DNA from: Bacteriovoracia bacterium
Lineage (GTDB): Bacteria > Bdellovibrionota > Bacteriovoracia > Bacteriovoracales > Bacteriovoracaceae
DNA: 64,000 bases
NCBI GenBank assembly: GCA_030431635.1
Contig: JAUIIL010000009.1
Span: 105,864-169,863, forward strand
Reading direction: 5' to 3'
Position numbers and translations under genes: made by a program. Positions 42,712-52,492 of the stretch are shown piece by piece. Below the pieces are notes generated by a model. It did not search any database. It worked only from the letters and a program-made list of their open reading frames with translations, and had not been told where the DNA came from. Position 1 is the stretch's first letter; every line of letters starts with the position of its first letter.

Positions 42712-43506
42712 TTATTTAAGTTTTAAGGCCATGGGTCTCTGACCAAAAGGAAGCCCCGTATCATGATCTTTATCCCAACGATCGAAGAAGAGCTCTTGTC
42801 TTTCAACTCGGTAGTGCTTCAACTCCGTATCAAGTTTATTTAAAGTTTGCATCAACTCGCTTTGAAGCTCTAAGTTTTCTTTCTTTTTATCAACTAAACG
42901 GTTAAGGGCCTTCGATTTAAGTTCTTTCACTTCGTTAATTCTCTTATCAAATTCGGCCGTCACTTTAATTCTTTCCTGATCATAAGAGTAGAAAAAGTGA
43001 TTGATCTCATTAAGCTGTTTAAGAAAATCTGCCTTTTGTACTAAAAGCCTCTCCCTCGCCTTACTTGCTTCAAACACTCTCCTGGCCAAAGTTTCTGAAT
43101 GAAATTTTAAAATCGTCCCTCTTCTAAAATAAAGCCCAGTGCCATTTTTTCCATAACAGCCACTAAAATCTTGCACATACATCGTGAAATAGAACTCTTC
43201 AGTCGTTCTGACATATCCTTGGCATTTTCCATCTTGATCTTCAGTATTAGGTAACACAAATTCGAGGTAATCGCCGTTTTTAAAAAACTTGGTGTTATTA
43301 TTTTGAACTTTGACTTTTAGGATTCTTCCGGTTTTATCTTTATCCGTTACCCTTCCTGTGAAATTCGTATAATCGATATTAGGGTCTATGAAACCTCTGT
43401 AATCTTGTGTGATAACACCTTTTTTGGGTAAATCCGGAGAGAGCGACGTTGCAAAAACGCACCGCAGGGCCAAAAAGAGAAAAAATCCAACTCTGTACAG
43501 GTTCAT
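42712..43506 (-). CDS. Exported protein with coiled-coil C-terminus
   Basis: 264 aa. The signal peptide [19 protein letters not shown] is followed by a beta-rich domain (about 45-130) that looks like a small barrel with two Cys (GKCQGYV, SGCYGKN). A long coiled coil follows (about 145-245, [12 protein letters not shown] and onwards). The architecture resembles membrane-fusion or FlgA/SAF-type accessory proteins only loosely; no family named. It lies upstream of the two large exported genes on the same strand, with a ~90-bp gap. Confidence 0.75.
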   Translation of the reverse strand: MNLYRVGFFLFLALRCVFATSLSPDLPKKGVITQDYRGFIDPNIDYTNFTGRVTDKDKTGRILKVKVQNNNTKFFKNGDYLEFVLPNTEDQDGKCQGYVRTTEEFYFTMYVQDFSGCYGKNGTGLYFRRGTILKFHSETLARRVFEASKARERLLVQKADFLKQLNEINHFFYSYDQERIKVTAEFDKRINEVKELKSKALNRLVDKKKENLELQSELMQTLNKLDTELKHYRVERQELFFDRWDKDHDTGLPFGQRPMALKLK

Positions 43507-43551
43507 ATAGACATTATAAGCTCTAGGGGAAAAAACACAAAGGAATCATCT

Positions 43552-44196
43552 ATGGAATTTTTTATTGATACAGCTGAGGTCGAAGAAATCAAAGAAGCTT
43601 ACTCTTGGGGCATCATTGATGGAGTCACAACAAACCCAAGCCTTATTGCAAAGAGTGGGCGTTCTCAGGAAGATGTCATTAAGGAAATCGCCTCTATTGT
43701 GGACGGGCCAATATCGGCCGAAGTTATTGCTACCGATTCAGAAGGGATGATCAAAGAAGGAAGCCAACTGGCCGAAATTCACCCTAATATTGTCATTAAA
43801 CTGCCATTAACAATCGATGGGATTAAGGCCTGTAAGTATTTTAGTGATAATGAGATTAAAACAAATGTCACTTTATGTTTTTCTGCCAATCAGGCCCTCG
43901 TTGCGGCCAAAGCAGGAGCAACTTATATTTCTCCTTTTGTTGGAAGGTTAGATGATATTGGACAAACTGGAATGCAACTGATTGAAGAAATTAGAGAAAT
44001 TTATGATAACTATGGCTTTTCTACTAAAATCTTGACAGCATCAATCAGACATACTGACCACATGAAAGCTGCGGCCTTAATTGGTTCAGATGTAGCGACT
44101 GTTCCCTTTAAGGTTCTAAAGGCTCTCTATTCTCACCCTTTAACGGATAAAGGCCTTGAGCAGTTTTTGAAAGATCATGCGAGTGCATCTAACTAG
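43552..44196 (+). CDS. fsa: Transaldolase / fructose-6-phosphate aldolase family
   Basis: 214 aa, the short TalC/FSA class. It starts [20 protein letters not shown] with [14 protein letters not shown], the family's beta-alpha start. Schiff-base Lys83 is in [28 protein letters not shown] and [11 protein letters not shown] are typical, and [19 protein letters not shown] closes the barrel. It interconverts sugar phosphates in the pentose phosphate pathway or cleaves fructose 6-phosphate. The exact activity is not decided by sequence. It overlaps the convergent OmpW-like gene by 4 bp. Confidence 0.93.
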   Translation: MEFFIDTAEVEEIKEAYSWGIIDGVTTNPSLIAKSGRSQEDVIKEIASIVDGPISAEVIATDSEGMIKEGSQLAEIHPNIVIKLPLTIDGIKACKYFSDNEIKTNVTLCFSANQALVAAKAGATYISPFVGRLDDIGQTGMQLIEEIREIYDNYGFSTKILTASIRHTDHMKAAALIGSDVATVPFKVLKALYSHPLTDKGLEQFLKDHASASN

Positions 44197-45089
44197 AAAT
44201 AGGCTCCAACACTCAAAGTTCCTGACGTAGCGTTTGTTTTAATACTACCAGTGATTTCATTTTCTTTTTCAAAGAAATTTTCTTTGTTATTAGAATAATT
44301 TATTCTTTGATATCTTGCTTCTAAGTCAATAAAGAAGTGCTGAGATAGATTGAAATGAGCTCCAGCGAAAGCACTGGCCATGGCCCCTTCTAGTTCAAAT
44401 TCATGCTCTGTTAATGATTTAAATTGATGAGTTGACTTCACAATCCCACCATAAACACCAAAATAAAAATTCTCTATTGGAAAGAATTTCAAATTTATCC
44501 CAGCTGAGAGAAAAGTACTCTCTAAATCATTACACCTTGTTTGATAACAAAACTTAGACTCTCCTTTACCACTACTGCCTTCAACACCAAACTCAAAAAC
44601 CTCTGCTGGTCGATAAGATAATCTAAGTCCGGCCATATTTATTGAGTTTTCTCGAATAAAGAGAGAGCTCTCTTTTCCTAGCTCAAAATCCCCCTCTCTA
44701 AAATTTGTACCGCTAAGAGAGATACCAAAACCTGTCTGAGGAGTTTTTTCAACTTCTTTAGGAAATTCTCTTTCTATGACCTTTGTGACTGACGATTGTT
44801 TAGTCTGTGCTTCATCAACTATTACCTTTTCCTCCACTTTTTTGGTTTTGGCCATATCACCAACATCAGCAACTCCAAAACTCACCCTTGCGACTGCCAA
44901 GTTTTCTTTTGTTTTTAAAAGCTCTACCTGAGCAATCTCAAACCCATCTCTTTCAACTACGTATGTACTGCCTTTCTCTCTTGGAGAGTCTTTATCAAGT
45001 CTAAAAACAATCTTATTACCTTTTTTCTTAACAACTTCTCCAGTGAAGCCCAGCAGAGAAAGAGAGCATAAAAAAAGTATGAGTTTCAC
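44193..45089 (-). CDS. Outer-membrane beta-barrel protein
   Basis: 298 aa from GTG 45089, which has AAGGAG seven bases ahead and begins the signal peptide ([17 protein letters not shown]); the TTG further up is rejected. Residues about 20-75 form a small beta domain ([20 protein letters not shown]). From about residue 130, alternating strands with Gly/aromatic girdles ([15 protein letters not shown], then [15 protein letters not shown]) and a terminal aromatic (SVGAYF) indicate an eight-stranded outer membrane barrel. The C-terminal Phe is the usual Bam signal. Confidence 0.85.
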   Translation of the reverse strand: MKLILFLCSLSLLGFTGEVVKKKGNKIVFRLDKDSPREKGSTYVVERDGFEIAQVELLKTKENLAVARVSFGVADVGDMAKTKKVEEKVIVDEAQTKQSSVTKVIEREFPKEVEKTPQTGFGISLSGTNFREGDFELGKESSLFIRENSINMAGLRLSYRPAEVFEFGVEGSSGKGESKFCYQTRCNDLESTFLSAGINLKFFPIENFYFGVYGGIVKSTHQFKSLTEHEFELEGAMASAFAGAHFNLSQHFFIDLEARYQRINYSNNKENFFEKENEITGSIKTNATSGTLSVGAYF

Positions 45090-45291
45090 AGAAATCTCCT
45101 TGAATAAGATCAAACCACATTCAAATATCCAAACTTCGTGCCAAAGAGCAATCCCAATTTCAATGAGTTATTTTCCATTTTTAGCTTGAAAGTGTTTACT
45201 GCTCATAAAGTTGACACTTTCTCTCCTGTTAAGAAGTGTTGGCCGTCAGAGAAGAGAAAGAAAGTTAAAATAGAGCTATCAAGGATGATGA

Positions 45292-46200
45292 ATGAAATTT
45301 TTCTTTTTGCTTTTTAGCTTACTTGCTTATTCTGAGACGAACTCTCTTTTGCAAACAACACTCAACATAGAGGAGAGTTATCTCTACTGTAATGATCTGA
45401 CCAAACTCTCCCGAAAAAAAGTTCTCTCACTTGGAGAAAGTGATTTAAAAGAGCATCAAAAATACCTTGAATGTAAGCATTTTAAAAGAAACCAAAAACG
45501 AGATTTTTTCTATACTTGTAAACAGGAGTCTCAAACCTCCTATCAAGTCAGAGGTCTTATGCACTACGGAGGACTTCTCTCTCCTCTAAAACTGCCTTAC
45601 CGTTATGATATCTCCTTAGAGGGAGCGAGAAAAGTTATTAGCATTGGTGTCTTTTTTAAAAATGAATCTCTCCTTAATTCTACTATTTCTGAGGACTACT
45701 ACCCTGAGGAGTACAAGGGAGATAAGAATTTAATGTTAAAGAATAAAAATCTTTTGGACTACTACCTTGAAGAAGCTTCACTTTTTTGGAGCCGCTACTC
45801 TCCTGATAAAAGCGTTCAGTTTCATTTTTATCGAACTGATGATAAGAAGAAAGCCCATTTTAAAGTCGGTTTAGGCAGGAAAGCAAAATCAGTTCTCTAC
45901 AATTACCGCTGGAATCTTTATATGGCCCATCTCGATCGCCGAAGTGAGAGTGGGTTTTACCTAAGAACTATCTCACATGAAATTGGTCATATGCTTGGTC
46001 TTGAAGATGAGTATAACCGCTTTCACGCTCTCACTTCTCCTCGCTATGAAAGTATGTTTCACAGCCATTATAAAAAAGATTGTAGCGCTTCTTCTTTAAT
46101 GTGCACACCTGTTATCAAGTGGACAACACTAAATCCTTTGCCACAACCTCATCACTATTATCAGATTTTTAGAAGAATAAAAAAATGCCTCAACGGGTGA
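45292..46200 (+). CDS. Exported zinc metalloprotease (HExxH)
   Basis: 302 aa. A short signal peptide (about 1-14). The zinc site is HEIGHMLGLEDEY: His229, Glu230, His233, with Gly236 and Asp239/Glu240 suggesting the H-E-x2-H-x2-G-x2-D family of metzincin-like proteases; Met255 in YESMFHSHY could be the Met-turn. The Cys pair near the end (CSASSLMC) may be a disulfide. It would act in the periplasm or on prey proteins. The stop codon lies inside a terminator hairpin. Upstream is a 178-bp gap holding its promoter. Confidence 0.85.
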   Translation: MKFFFLLFSLLAYSETNSLLQTTLNIEESYLYCNDLTKLSRKKVLSLGESDLKEHQKYLECKHFKRNQKRDFFYTCKQESQTSYQVRGLMHYGGLLSPLKLPYRYDISLEGARKVISIGVFFKNESLLNSTISEDYYPEEYKGDKNLMLKNKNLLDYYLEEASLFWSRYSPDKSVQFHFYRTDDKKKAHFKVGLGRKAKSVLYNYRWNLYMAHLDRRSESGFYLRTISHEIGHMLGLEDEYNRFHALTSPRYESMFHSHYKKDCSASSLMCTPVIKWTTLNPLPQPHHYYQIFRRIKKCLNG

Positions 46201-46211
46201 GGCATTTTTTA
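46179..46211. terminator. Bidirectional terminator overlapping the protease stop codon
   Basis: AAAAAA-TGCCTCA-ACGGG-TGAGGCA-TTTTTT. The stem works on both strands and sits between convergent genes. The right arm begins with the TGA stop codon of the protease gene, so the gene's last codons form the left arm. Confidence 0.88.
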
Positions 46212-46225
46212 GCAAAGTTATTTTT

Positions 46226-46852
46226 TTAGCGTGGAGAAGAGCCCGATTTCTTCAATGGATTAAAATGTCCCATCTCTTGAAGCTGTCCTGGTTTTTTTCT
46301 ACCGGCCAGTCCTCTTTTTATTACAGCTTTTTCTATAGCGTTTTTCATTTGAGTGATACAAGTTCCAAGTGAAATTTCGTCTTCAGCATCAGTTTTTAAC
46401 TCTAATGAAGTTACTTTATCGTTAGTAATAACAATATTGTAATTACAAGTTAAAAAATCATCTGAAAAATTAACTCCTTCATTATTTCTAACTGTTACAG
46501 AAGAGCGCACACTTCCGTCATTTGTAATATCTTTATTTCCTAAATCAAGTCCCTCTAAATTTACCTCCGTTACTTGGTAAGAATTATTGTATTTCCTAAG
46601 GTAGCGTTTCATGATTTTCACATCCATTTCTCCTAAAGAAACACCTTCAATATCATCTCTTTTGAACTTATAATTCTTTGTGAACTCTCTTCGTTTTTGC
46701 ACATAATAGTAAGAAGAGTCATGCTCAGGATAAGCTCCAAAGAAGACAACATCGGCTACTTCTTGGGCCACTCTTTGAGCGTAACCACCTAAAGTAAATT
46801 CTTGGGCCATTAATGTTGCACTTAGCAGGGTTAGTAACATTAAAAGTTTCAT
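46226..46852 (-). CDS. Exported protein, unknown
   Basis: 208 aa. The signal peptide MKLLMLLTLLSATLMA is followed by a mixed alpha/beta domain with two Cys (LTCNYNIV, LGTCITQM) and a basic C-terminus. No recognised family. It lies 11 bp after the next exported gene on the same strand, so they are co-transcribed and end at the shared bidirectional terminator. Confidence 0.75.
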   Translation of the reverse strand: MKLLMLLTLLSATLMAQEFTLGGYAQRVAQEVADVVFFGAYPEHDSSYYYVQKRREFTKNYKFKRDDIEGVSLGEMDVKIMKRYLRKYNNSYQVTEVNLEGLDLGNKDITNDGSVRSSVTVRNNEGVNFSDDFLTCNYNIVITNDKVTSLELKTDAEDEISLGTCITQMKNAIEKAVIKRGLAGRKKPGQLQEMGHFNPLKKSGSSPR

Positions 46853-46863
46853 TTATTTTCTCC

Positions 46864-47724
46864 TTATTCTGTGAGTCCCTCGAACTCACCTTTACCTTCT
46901 TCAAACATTCTTTTATCTTTATCCATTTCTGTCTCTGTTTTAAATACAACCTTATCTTTTCCTTCTTGTGGAGTGACGATTGCGTATTCGTATTGATAAG
47001 TATCATATTCTTCAGTCACATATTTAGTTTTGATACGGAAAATAATTTGATTTCCCCTATAAACACGTTGAGCATTATAAGTTGTTAAAAACTTCTCTTC
47101 GCAATCAATCACATTTTGATCAACATTATTTATACCTGAAGTACTCTGAGGAGCTTTTTTAAATACTTCCTCGTTATCAATAATATTCTGTGTATGAGCA
47201 ACTTTTTTACCTTCGCTATCAACAACATCCCCTTGAACAGAATCAAAGTTAGCTTTTCTATCAATAGACGCTCCAATATTTCTTACATCTAAAGCTTTCG
47301 ACTCATCAGAGAAATTGCATACGGCCGCTATATTAGGAACAGTGTCTTCCCTCTTAACAACATTTTTAACTTCCTCTATCCAAGCCGTAGAAACAGTAGA
47401 ATCAACACCATTAAGGCTACACTTCTCTTTTGATTTTGAAGGAGCACTAACAGCTCTTTGAGAATTCTCTAGCTCCTGAGTTAACTCCATCACTCTTTGT
47501 CTTACTCTTTCTTGAACCCCTGAAGCCTCAAAAGATTTTTGTATATCAACGTTTGCACTTTTACCTGGTTTAAAATCTGGCATAACAGTCAAAGTTGAGC
47601 TCTCTTGAACTTTCTCTTCTTTTTTTGAAAATATTCTTCCGAATAATCCTTTTTTTCCTTCTCTACCTGCCAAACTATTAACCGCTAAGAAGCAGATGAG
47701 AAATGTCGTTGTTGATACTTTCAT
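46864..47724 (-). CDS. Exported protein, unknown
   Basis: 286 aa. The signal peptide MKVSTTTFLICFLAVNSLA is followed by a basic segment (REGKKGLFGRIFSKKEEK), a low-complexity Ser/Val-rich part, and a C-terminal beta domain (about 195-270) with strands such as VYRGNQIIFRIKTKYVTEEY. Three Cys. The C-terminal part has the same LTCNYN/VIDCEEKF style of motif as its downstream neighbour, hinting at a related fold. No known family. First gene of a two-gene operon. Confidence 0.75.
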   Translation of the reverse strand: MKVSTTTFLICFLAVNSLAGREGKKGLFGRIFSKKEEKVQESSTLTVMPDFKPGKSANVDIQKSFEASGVQERVRQRVMELTQELENSQRAVSAPSKSKEKCSLNGVDSTVSTAWIEEVKNVVKREDTVPNIAAVCNFSDESKALDVRNIGASIDRKANFDSVQGDVVDSEGKKVAHTQNIIDNEEVFKKAPQSTSGINNVDQNVIDCEEKFLTTYNAQRVYRGNQIIFRIKTKYVTEEYDTYQYEYAIVTPQEGKDKVVFKTETEMDKDKRMFEEGKGEFEGLTE

Positions 47725-48010
47725 TTTAAAACTCTCTTGTTTTCATTCGTTTGGGCTATCATAAAATAACTGTGTCATTTTCTCTATCGCCTTTACCTCT
47801 TTTTCATAGGGTGTTTAAAAGTTACGCGATTTTTTTCACAGTGATTGTCAAAAAGTTAGACGAAAAAATCTAAACTCACTCTCTTATTATAAAAGAAATC
47901 AAAAATGACTCATCTATTTGTTTTACTCAGGTTTTATTTTCTCTCCTACCTCTCGATTTTTCTCAGATTCGTGGAAAATTTTGCCGAGATGGAGCTTAGA
48001 GGGGATATTT

Positions 48011-48817
48011 ATGAGGATAGTTTTTTTATTAGCTCTGTTAATAAGTTGTGTACCGGAAAAGAAATCAGAGACTGTTGCGGCCAATCCCGCATCTCCTTCA
48101 AGATGGAATACCTCCTCTTTTCCTATTATTTTAAAACTTTCCAATGATTTCACAGCAACAGAGAAAGATGATCTCATCGATGCGGCCACAAGTTGGTCTG
48201 ACTCTATCACTAACCAGTTTACTTTTTTTGATACAACTCAAAGCTCTACACTATCACCATACGCTGGCCTTAGCGACTATCTTGATTCAGAAATGGGGAT
48301 TTATCGTGTTAACTCTTGGCCCTCAGGCCTTCCTTCTGGAGCTTTGGCCATCACTCAAATTTTTGGTTACAGAAAATATTTGGGTACTTCAAGTGAGCAT
48401 GTTGAAATCTTCCATGCTGATATTCTTCTTAATGATGAGAGATATGATTTTTCAACAACTTTTGTAAGTAATACCTACGACCTTCAAACTGTTGTCATTC
48501 ATGAAATGGGGCATTTTATAGGTTTAGGCCATGTTAATGACCCTTTTATTAATACTGTTATGTATCCTTCTGTGACTCGTTCAACTATTTACAGAGCACC
48601 TTACTCGCATGATGCAGACAATGTTGTGAGTTTATATGGACTAACTTCGACAATTCCACTTTTAGCAAATAATTCTCATTCAAATGGAATCCTACCACCT
48701 CAAAATGAGTTACCAGCTGATACTGGCCCTGTAGAGCCCGTTGTGATTCAATCAGAGCTCTACCCAGATGGAAGTTGCGTGCACAAAGAAAATGGAAAAA
48801 TCACTCACATCCACTAA
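48011..48817 (+). CDS. Matrixin-type zinc metalloprotease lipoprotein
   Basis: 268 aa from ATG 48011, with GAGGGG eight bases ahead; a longer frame from 47918 is rejected. MRIVFLLALLISC is a lipoprotein signal (lipobox LISC, Cys13). The zinc motif HEMGHFIGLGH (His164, Glu165, His168, His174) and the following NTVMYPS Met-turn (Met184) are the full metzincin/matrixin signature. The protease is tethered to the membrane, probably outer. It may process surface or prey proteins; that is inference. Its stop overlaps the convergent parC gene by 4 bp. Confidence 0.92.
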   Translation: MRIVFLLALLISCVPEKKSETVAANPASPSRWNTSSFPIILKLSNDFTATEKDDLIDAATSWSDSITNQFTFFDTTQSSTLSPYAGLSDYLDSEMGIYRVNSWPSGLPSGALAITQIFGYRKYLGTSSEHVEIFHADILLNDERYDFSTTFVSNTYDLQTVVIHEMGHFIGLGHVNDPFINTVMYPSVTRSTIYRAPYSHDADNVVSLYGLTSTIPLLANNSHSNGILPPQNELPADTGPVEPVVIQSELYPDGSCVHKENGKITHIH

Positions 48818-50250
48818 ACTTTAGGACTTCTTCTTTTTTTAGAAGTTTTGCCTTGAGTTTTTTTGAAAGTCTCTTCTTTCTCTTTTTCTTTGGCCTTCAT
48901 GATATCAGTTAATTTCTTATCCAGATCTTGAAGCTCTTCAATAAGTTTCTTTTTAATCAAGGCCTGTGATTTGGCAATTTTCTTGAATTCTGCCAAATGC
49001 TTAGATTCATCTTTAATCAGAAGTTGTCTTTTGCTGACTTCTTCTTTAGTCATTCTATAAATGGCCATATCTGACAAATACTCAGCATAAGTAAATTTTT
49101 TCGACTTTAAATAATCAACAAAAGCTTTTCTATTTTCTTTCTTCTCTGCTTGAGCGTAATGGCGCTCTTTGATAAAGCGGATGATTTCATTATTTTTGTT
49201 AATTCTCTCTGTATAGTCTTCAACTAAAAGTTCATAGCGTTTTTTTACAACGTCCAAGCGCTGTTGAGTGAAAAGTTCAATAATCTCTTCGGGTTTATTA
49301 AGAATAATAACCCCTCTATCAGAAATGAGCGTATAATTTGGAGTAATTGAACTTTTTAAGTTTATTTGTGAGTCAAGCTCCTGCAGATCAGGCTTCTTGC
49401 CCTTTTTAAACATCAGTTCAATACTGATATGGTTATCAACAGAAGAATCAATATAATCTTTAATAATATCTTTATCTATTAACTTATTTAGATAGCGATA
49501 AATTTTTTGAGCATCAAAGCCACGCGGAAGCTCATTAATGACAAACTTTCCACCTTCTTCAACCACTGACCCTTTAAATGTGAATTTATGCCCGTCAACT
49601 TCAGTCAAAGAGTTATTATAGTAACGCACCCAAGGCTTTAATTTTTTTGTTTTACCTGTTTCTACGAAACTTATCATTGATTTGATAATCTCAGAATGAT
49701 GAAAGCTTGGTATGACTGAAGAGAAACCTGTTCCAATTCCCTCTGCCCCATTTAAAAGCATGATAGGAAGTTTGGGTAGCAAATGAACTGGCTCCATGAC
49801 TTTCTCGTCATAATTGGGCACCATTTGAACTTGGTTCATGTCATCAAATAAAACAGCTTCCGCAACTTTTCCTAAACGGCATTCAATATACCTTCCAGCT
49901 GCCGGAGATGTTTCCATTCTCTCACCGAAGTACCCTTTCTTATCGATAAGAGGATAGTTATTGCTAAAGGTATAGTCTTGCGCCAAATTAACGACGGAAG
50001 ATTCAACAGAAGCAGGTCCATGAGGATGAAGAGTTAAGACAAGACCAGTTAGTGAGCTAACCTTAATGAGCCCTTTACTTTGATTTTTCCATAAAGTGTA
50101 GAGAATTCGTCTTTGACTAGGCTTAAGGCCATCTTGCAGATAGGGTATGGCCCGATCCATAAGAGTATAAATTTGATAAATTCGATACTCTTCTTTAACA
50201 ATATCTTCTAAAGGAACTGCTTCAAGTGAATGATAAAAAACTTCTTCCAT
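48814..50250 (-). CDS. parC: Type IIA topoisomerase subunit A, short form (ParC-like)
   Basis: 478 aa. The winged-helix cleavage domain has LQDGLKPSQRRILYTLW and SPAAGRYIECRLG; catalytic Tyr121 is preceded by Arg120. The tower and coiled-coil gate follow (LFTQQRLDVVKKRYELL, then NNEIIRFIKERHYAQ). It ends in a Lys/Arg tail (KKTQGKTSKKRRSPKV) and completely lacks the C-terminal DNA-wrapping beta-pinwheel that ParC (~750 aa) and GyrA carry. The wording is closer to compact phage or eukaryote-like topoisomerase II A regions. It overlaps the parE gene by one base. It would decatenate daughter chromosomes. Confidence 0.88.
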   Translation of the reverse strand: MEEVFYHSLEAVPLEDIVKEEYRIYQIYTLMDRAIPYLQDGLKPSQRRILYTLWKNQSKGLIKVSSLTGLVLTLHPHGPASVESSVVNLAQDYTFSNNYPLIDKKGYFGERMETSPAAGRYIECRLGKVAEAVLFDDMNQVQMVPNYDEKVMEPVHLLPKLPIMLLNGAEGIGTGFSSVIPSFHHSEIIKSMISFVETGKTKKLKPWVRYYNNSLTEVDGHKFTFKGSVVEEGGKFVINELPRGFDAQKIYRYLNKLIDKDIIKDYIDSSVDNHISIELMFKKGKKPDLQELDSQINLKSSITPNYTLISDRGVIILNKPEEIIELFTQQRLDVVKKRYELLVEDYTERINKNNEIIRFIKERHYAQAEKKENRKAFVDYLKSKKFTYAEYLSDMAIYRMTKEEVSKRQLLIKDESKHLAEFKKIAKSQALIKKKLIEELQDLDKKLTDIMKAKEKEKEETFKKTQGKTSKKRRSPKV

Positions 50251-52382
50251 TATTTTCTGCCTCTAGTTGCTTTCTTTTTTGCGACTTTTTTCTTTGTTAC
50301 TTTCTTTGCTGTTTTTTTGACAGCACCTCTACCATCAAGAGCTCCTTTCATTGACTGAAGGTTGGCAAGTTTTGCAGCGGCCCTCTCCTCTAATTCTTTC
50401 TCTCTCTGGCTTCTCCCCTTTGCCACTTTTTTATGATCAGAATAATTTTCATCAATCAAAAGATCTTTTCTAAGTTGGGTATCACGTCCAAAACACACTT
50501 CAAGCATTTTTTTAGACTCAATCAAATGCTCTGTTGTAATCTTCGTGTAATCACCTCTACTTAAAACATATTTAAAGGCTTCAGGCGACATCTCTCCTAA
50601 TCCCTTATTTCTTTGAATCTCTTTAATCGTAATATCTTTCTTCTTTTTTGTTCTTTCTAGATCTGCTGGTGTTTCACAGTAAATAGTTCCTTTATTAGTA
50701 ATCACTTCAAAAAGCGGAGCTTTAGCGAATTGAATAACTCCCATCTTGAATAGTTCTGGCCAAAAGGTAAAAAAGAAGTTGGTAAGTAACGTATTAATAT
50801 GCCCACCATCAACATCAGAATCCGAGAGAAAAACAATTTTAGTGTAACGAAGACTCTCTATTTCTGCAGGTTGACCAATAACAAGGCCAATTGAAGACAT
50901 AATGTCCGAAAATTCTTGATTCTCAAGAACATCTTTAATGCTGGCCTGAGAAACGTTCATCGGTTTTCCTTTAAGAGCAATTCCACCTTGAATGAGTTTG
51001 TCTCTGGCCGAACGTAGTCCACCAATGGCCGAATCCCCTTCGCAAATAAAAAGAGTACACTGACTTCTATCCCTTCTCTCATTTGCATCTAAAAGTTTTT
51101 CAACTCTTTGCTTCTTCTGTTTTTTCCCCTGCTTGTGAGCATCCTTTAAAGCACTGAAGCGCACACGACTTTTGGCCCTATCAATAATGAGATCAAGATA
51201 CTCTTGATTTTGCCGGATGAATTTCTTCATATGCTTTTCCATAAAAGATTCGATCACCTTTTCAAGATGAGCATCCCTTACAAGCTTTCTTTTGGTTTGA
51301 GATTCAAAACGTGGGTTTGGCATAATTACGCCAATAGTAAAGTTCACTCCAGCTAAGACATCATTATCAACTAAGGAAATTTTCTCTTTTTTGGCCACTC
51401 TTTCTAGCTTTTCTTTAAGAGTGTTAATAAAGAGTCTTTTCACCTTATCGTGGTGAAACCCCCCATCATAGGTTGGAGTTGAATTCACAAAAGAGATAAA
51501 CTTCTCTCTCTCTTCACTTCTTAAATCAATATTTAAGGCCACAATCAGATCTATTTTCCCTTTGTAAGCCTTACCTTTTTTATTTGTTCCTTTATAGGTA
51601 ATTGACTCGTCTCCTAAGAGTTGAGCACTACTAGGATCGATTCTTTGTGCCAACTCAAAAAGACCTTTTTTGTAACAATATTTCTCACCATTAAAAGTAA
51701 AGGTCAGTCCTGGATTATTATAGGCAAGATCGATAATTCTTTTACAAAGAAGCTCTTCGTCAATCACATTGTTTTTGTAAACCTCTTTGGCCAAAACAAG
51801 TTCAATCTTAACACCTGCCTCCCCTTTAAAAGGCTTGGGTTTTGTTTTCTTTGTTTTTAGCGCTCCATCGATAAATTCAAATGTCTGCTCTTTTTGGGAG
51901 TTGTGGTGACGTACCGTCGCTTTAAAAAGATCTGAAGTTAAGCAAGTGGCCGCTGCCCCAAGTCCGTTTTGCCCAAGAGTTCTATGAAGATACCCCTTAC
52001 TATCAACTTCTTCATCTTTAAATTTTGAGCCTGTTCTAAACTCTGTATAAACAACGGGGACTTTATTCAGAGGAAATCCAATCCCATTATCTCTTACAGT
52101 AACTGTTTTTCCATCTTTAGAGAGAGTTACATCCACTCTTGAAACATGACCTCGATAAAACTCATCAATACAGTTATCTAAAATTTCTTCAACGGCCTTA
52201 GACTTAGCTTGGTGAAACTTAACAGTTTTAAATTCAAGAGAGTCTTTCGTATAGACATAGGTATCTAAATCCTCAATGTCATTACTACCAAAAACTAAAG
52301 TAACCCGGTTTCGACAGTGCCAGCGCTGGTCTTTGCTTTCAATTTCTGCTTCTTGCACTTTAGCGGAGCGTTTTGCAGCCAT
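50250..52382 (-). CDS. parE: Type IIA topoisomerase subunit B (ParE-like) with Lys-rich tail
   Basis: 710 aa. GHKL ATPase: EEILDNCIDEF (Glu66, Asn70), RDNGIGFP, and LGQNGLGAAA. The TOPRIM domain has LFICEGDSAIGGL and VFLSDSDVDGGHI; IQRNKGLGEMSPEAF follows, as in ParE/GyrB. The last ~25 residues (KKTAKKVTKKKVAKKKATRG) are a histone-like tail with the same composition as the SWIB protein tail in this window. The tail may replace DNA contacts lost with the missing ParC pinwheel. Upstream gene of the parE-parC operon. Confidence 0.92.
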   Translation of the reverse strand: MAAKRSAKVQEAEIESKDQRWHCRNRVTLVFGSNDIEDLDTYVYTKDSLEFKTVKFHQAKSKAVEEILDNCIDEFYRGHVSRVDVTLSKDGKTVTVRDNGIGFPLNKVPVVYTEFRTGSKFKDEEVDSKGYLHRTLGQNGLGAAATCLTSDLFKATVRHHNSQKEQTFEFIDGALKTKKTKPKPFKGEAGVKIELVLAKEVYKNNVIDEELLCKRIIDLAYNNPGLTFTFNGEKYCYKKGLFELAQRIDPSSAQLLGDESITYKGTNKKGKAYKGKIDLIVALNIDLRSEEREKFISFVNSTPTYDGGFHHDKVKRLFINTLKEKLERVAKKEKISLVDNDVLAGVNFTIGVIMPNPRFESQTKRKLVRDAHLEKVIESFMEKHMKKFIRQNQEYLDLIIDRAKSRVRFSALKDAHKQGKKQKKQRVEKLLDANERRDRSQCTLFICEGDSAIGGLRSARDKLIQGGIALKGKPMNVSQASIKDVLENQEFSDIMSSIGLVIGQPAEIESLRYTKIVFLSDSDVDGGHINTLLTNFFFTFWPELFKMGVIQFAKAPLFEVITNKGTIYCETPADLERTKKKKDITIKEIQRNKGLGEMSPEAFKYVLSRGDYTKITTEHLIESKKMLEVCFGRDTQLRKDLLIDENYSDHKKVAKGRSQREKELEERAAAKLANLQSMKGALDGRGAVKKTAKKVTKKKVAKKKATRGRK

Positions 52383-52492
52383 GCATTATCCTCACTTCTC
52401 AAATATGTCATTCTTATAATAACTTAAACTCTATGCTAAACTCTTGAAAAGTCGTCTTGCGTTAGACGGAGTGTCATGCTTTACTAAAGATA

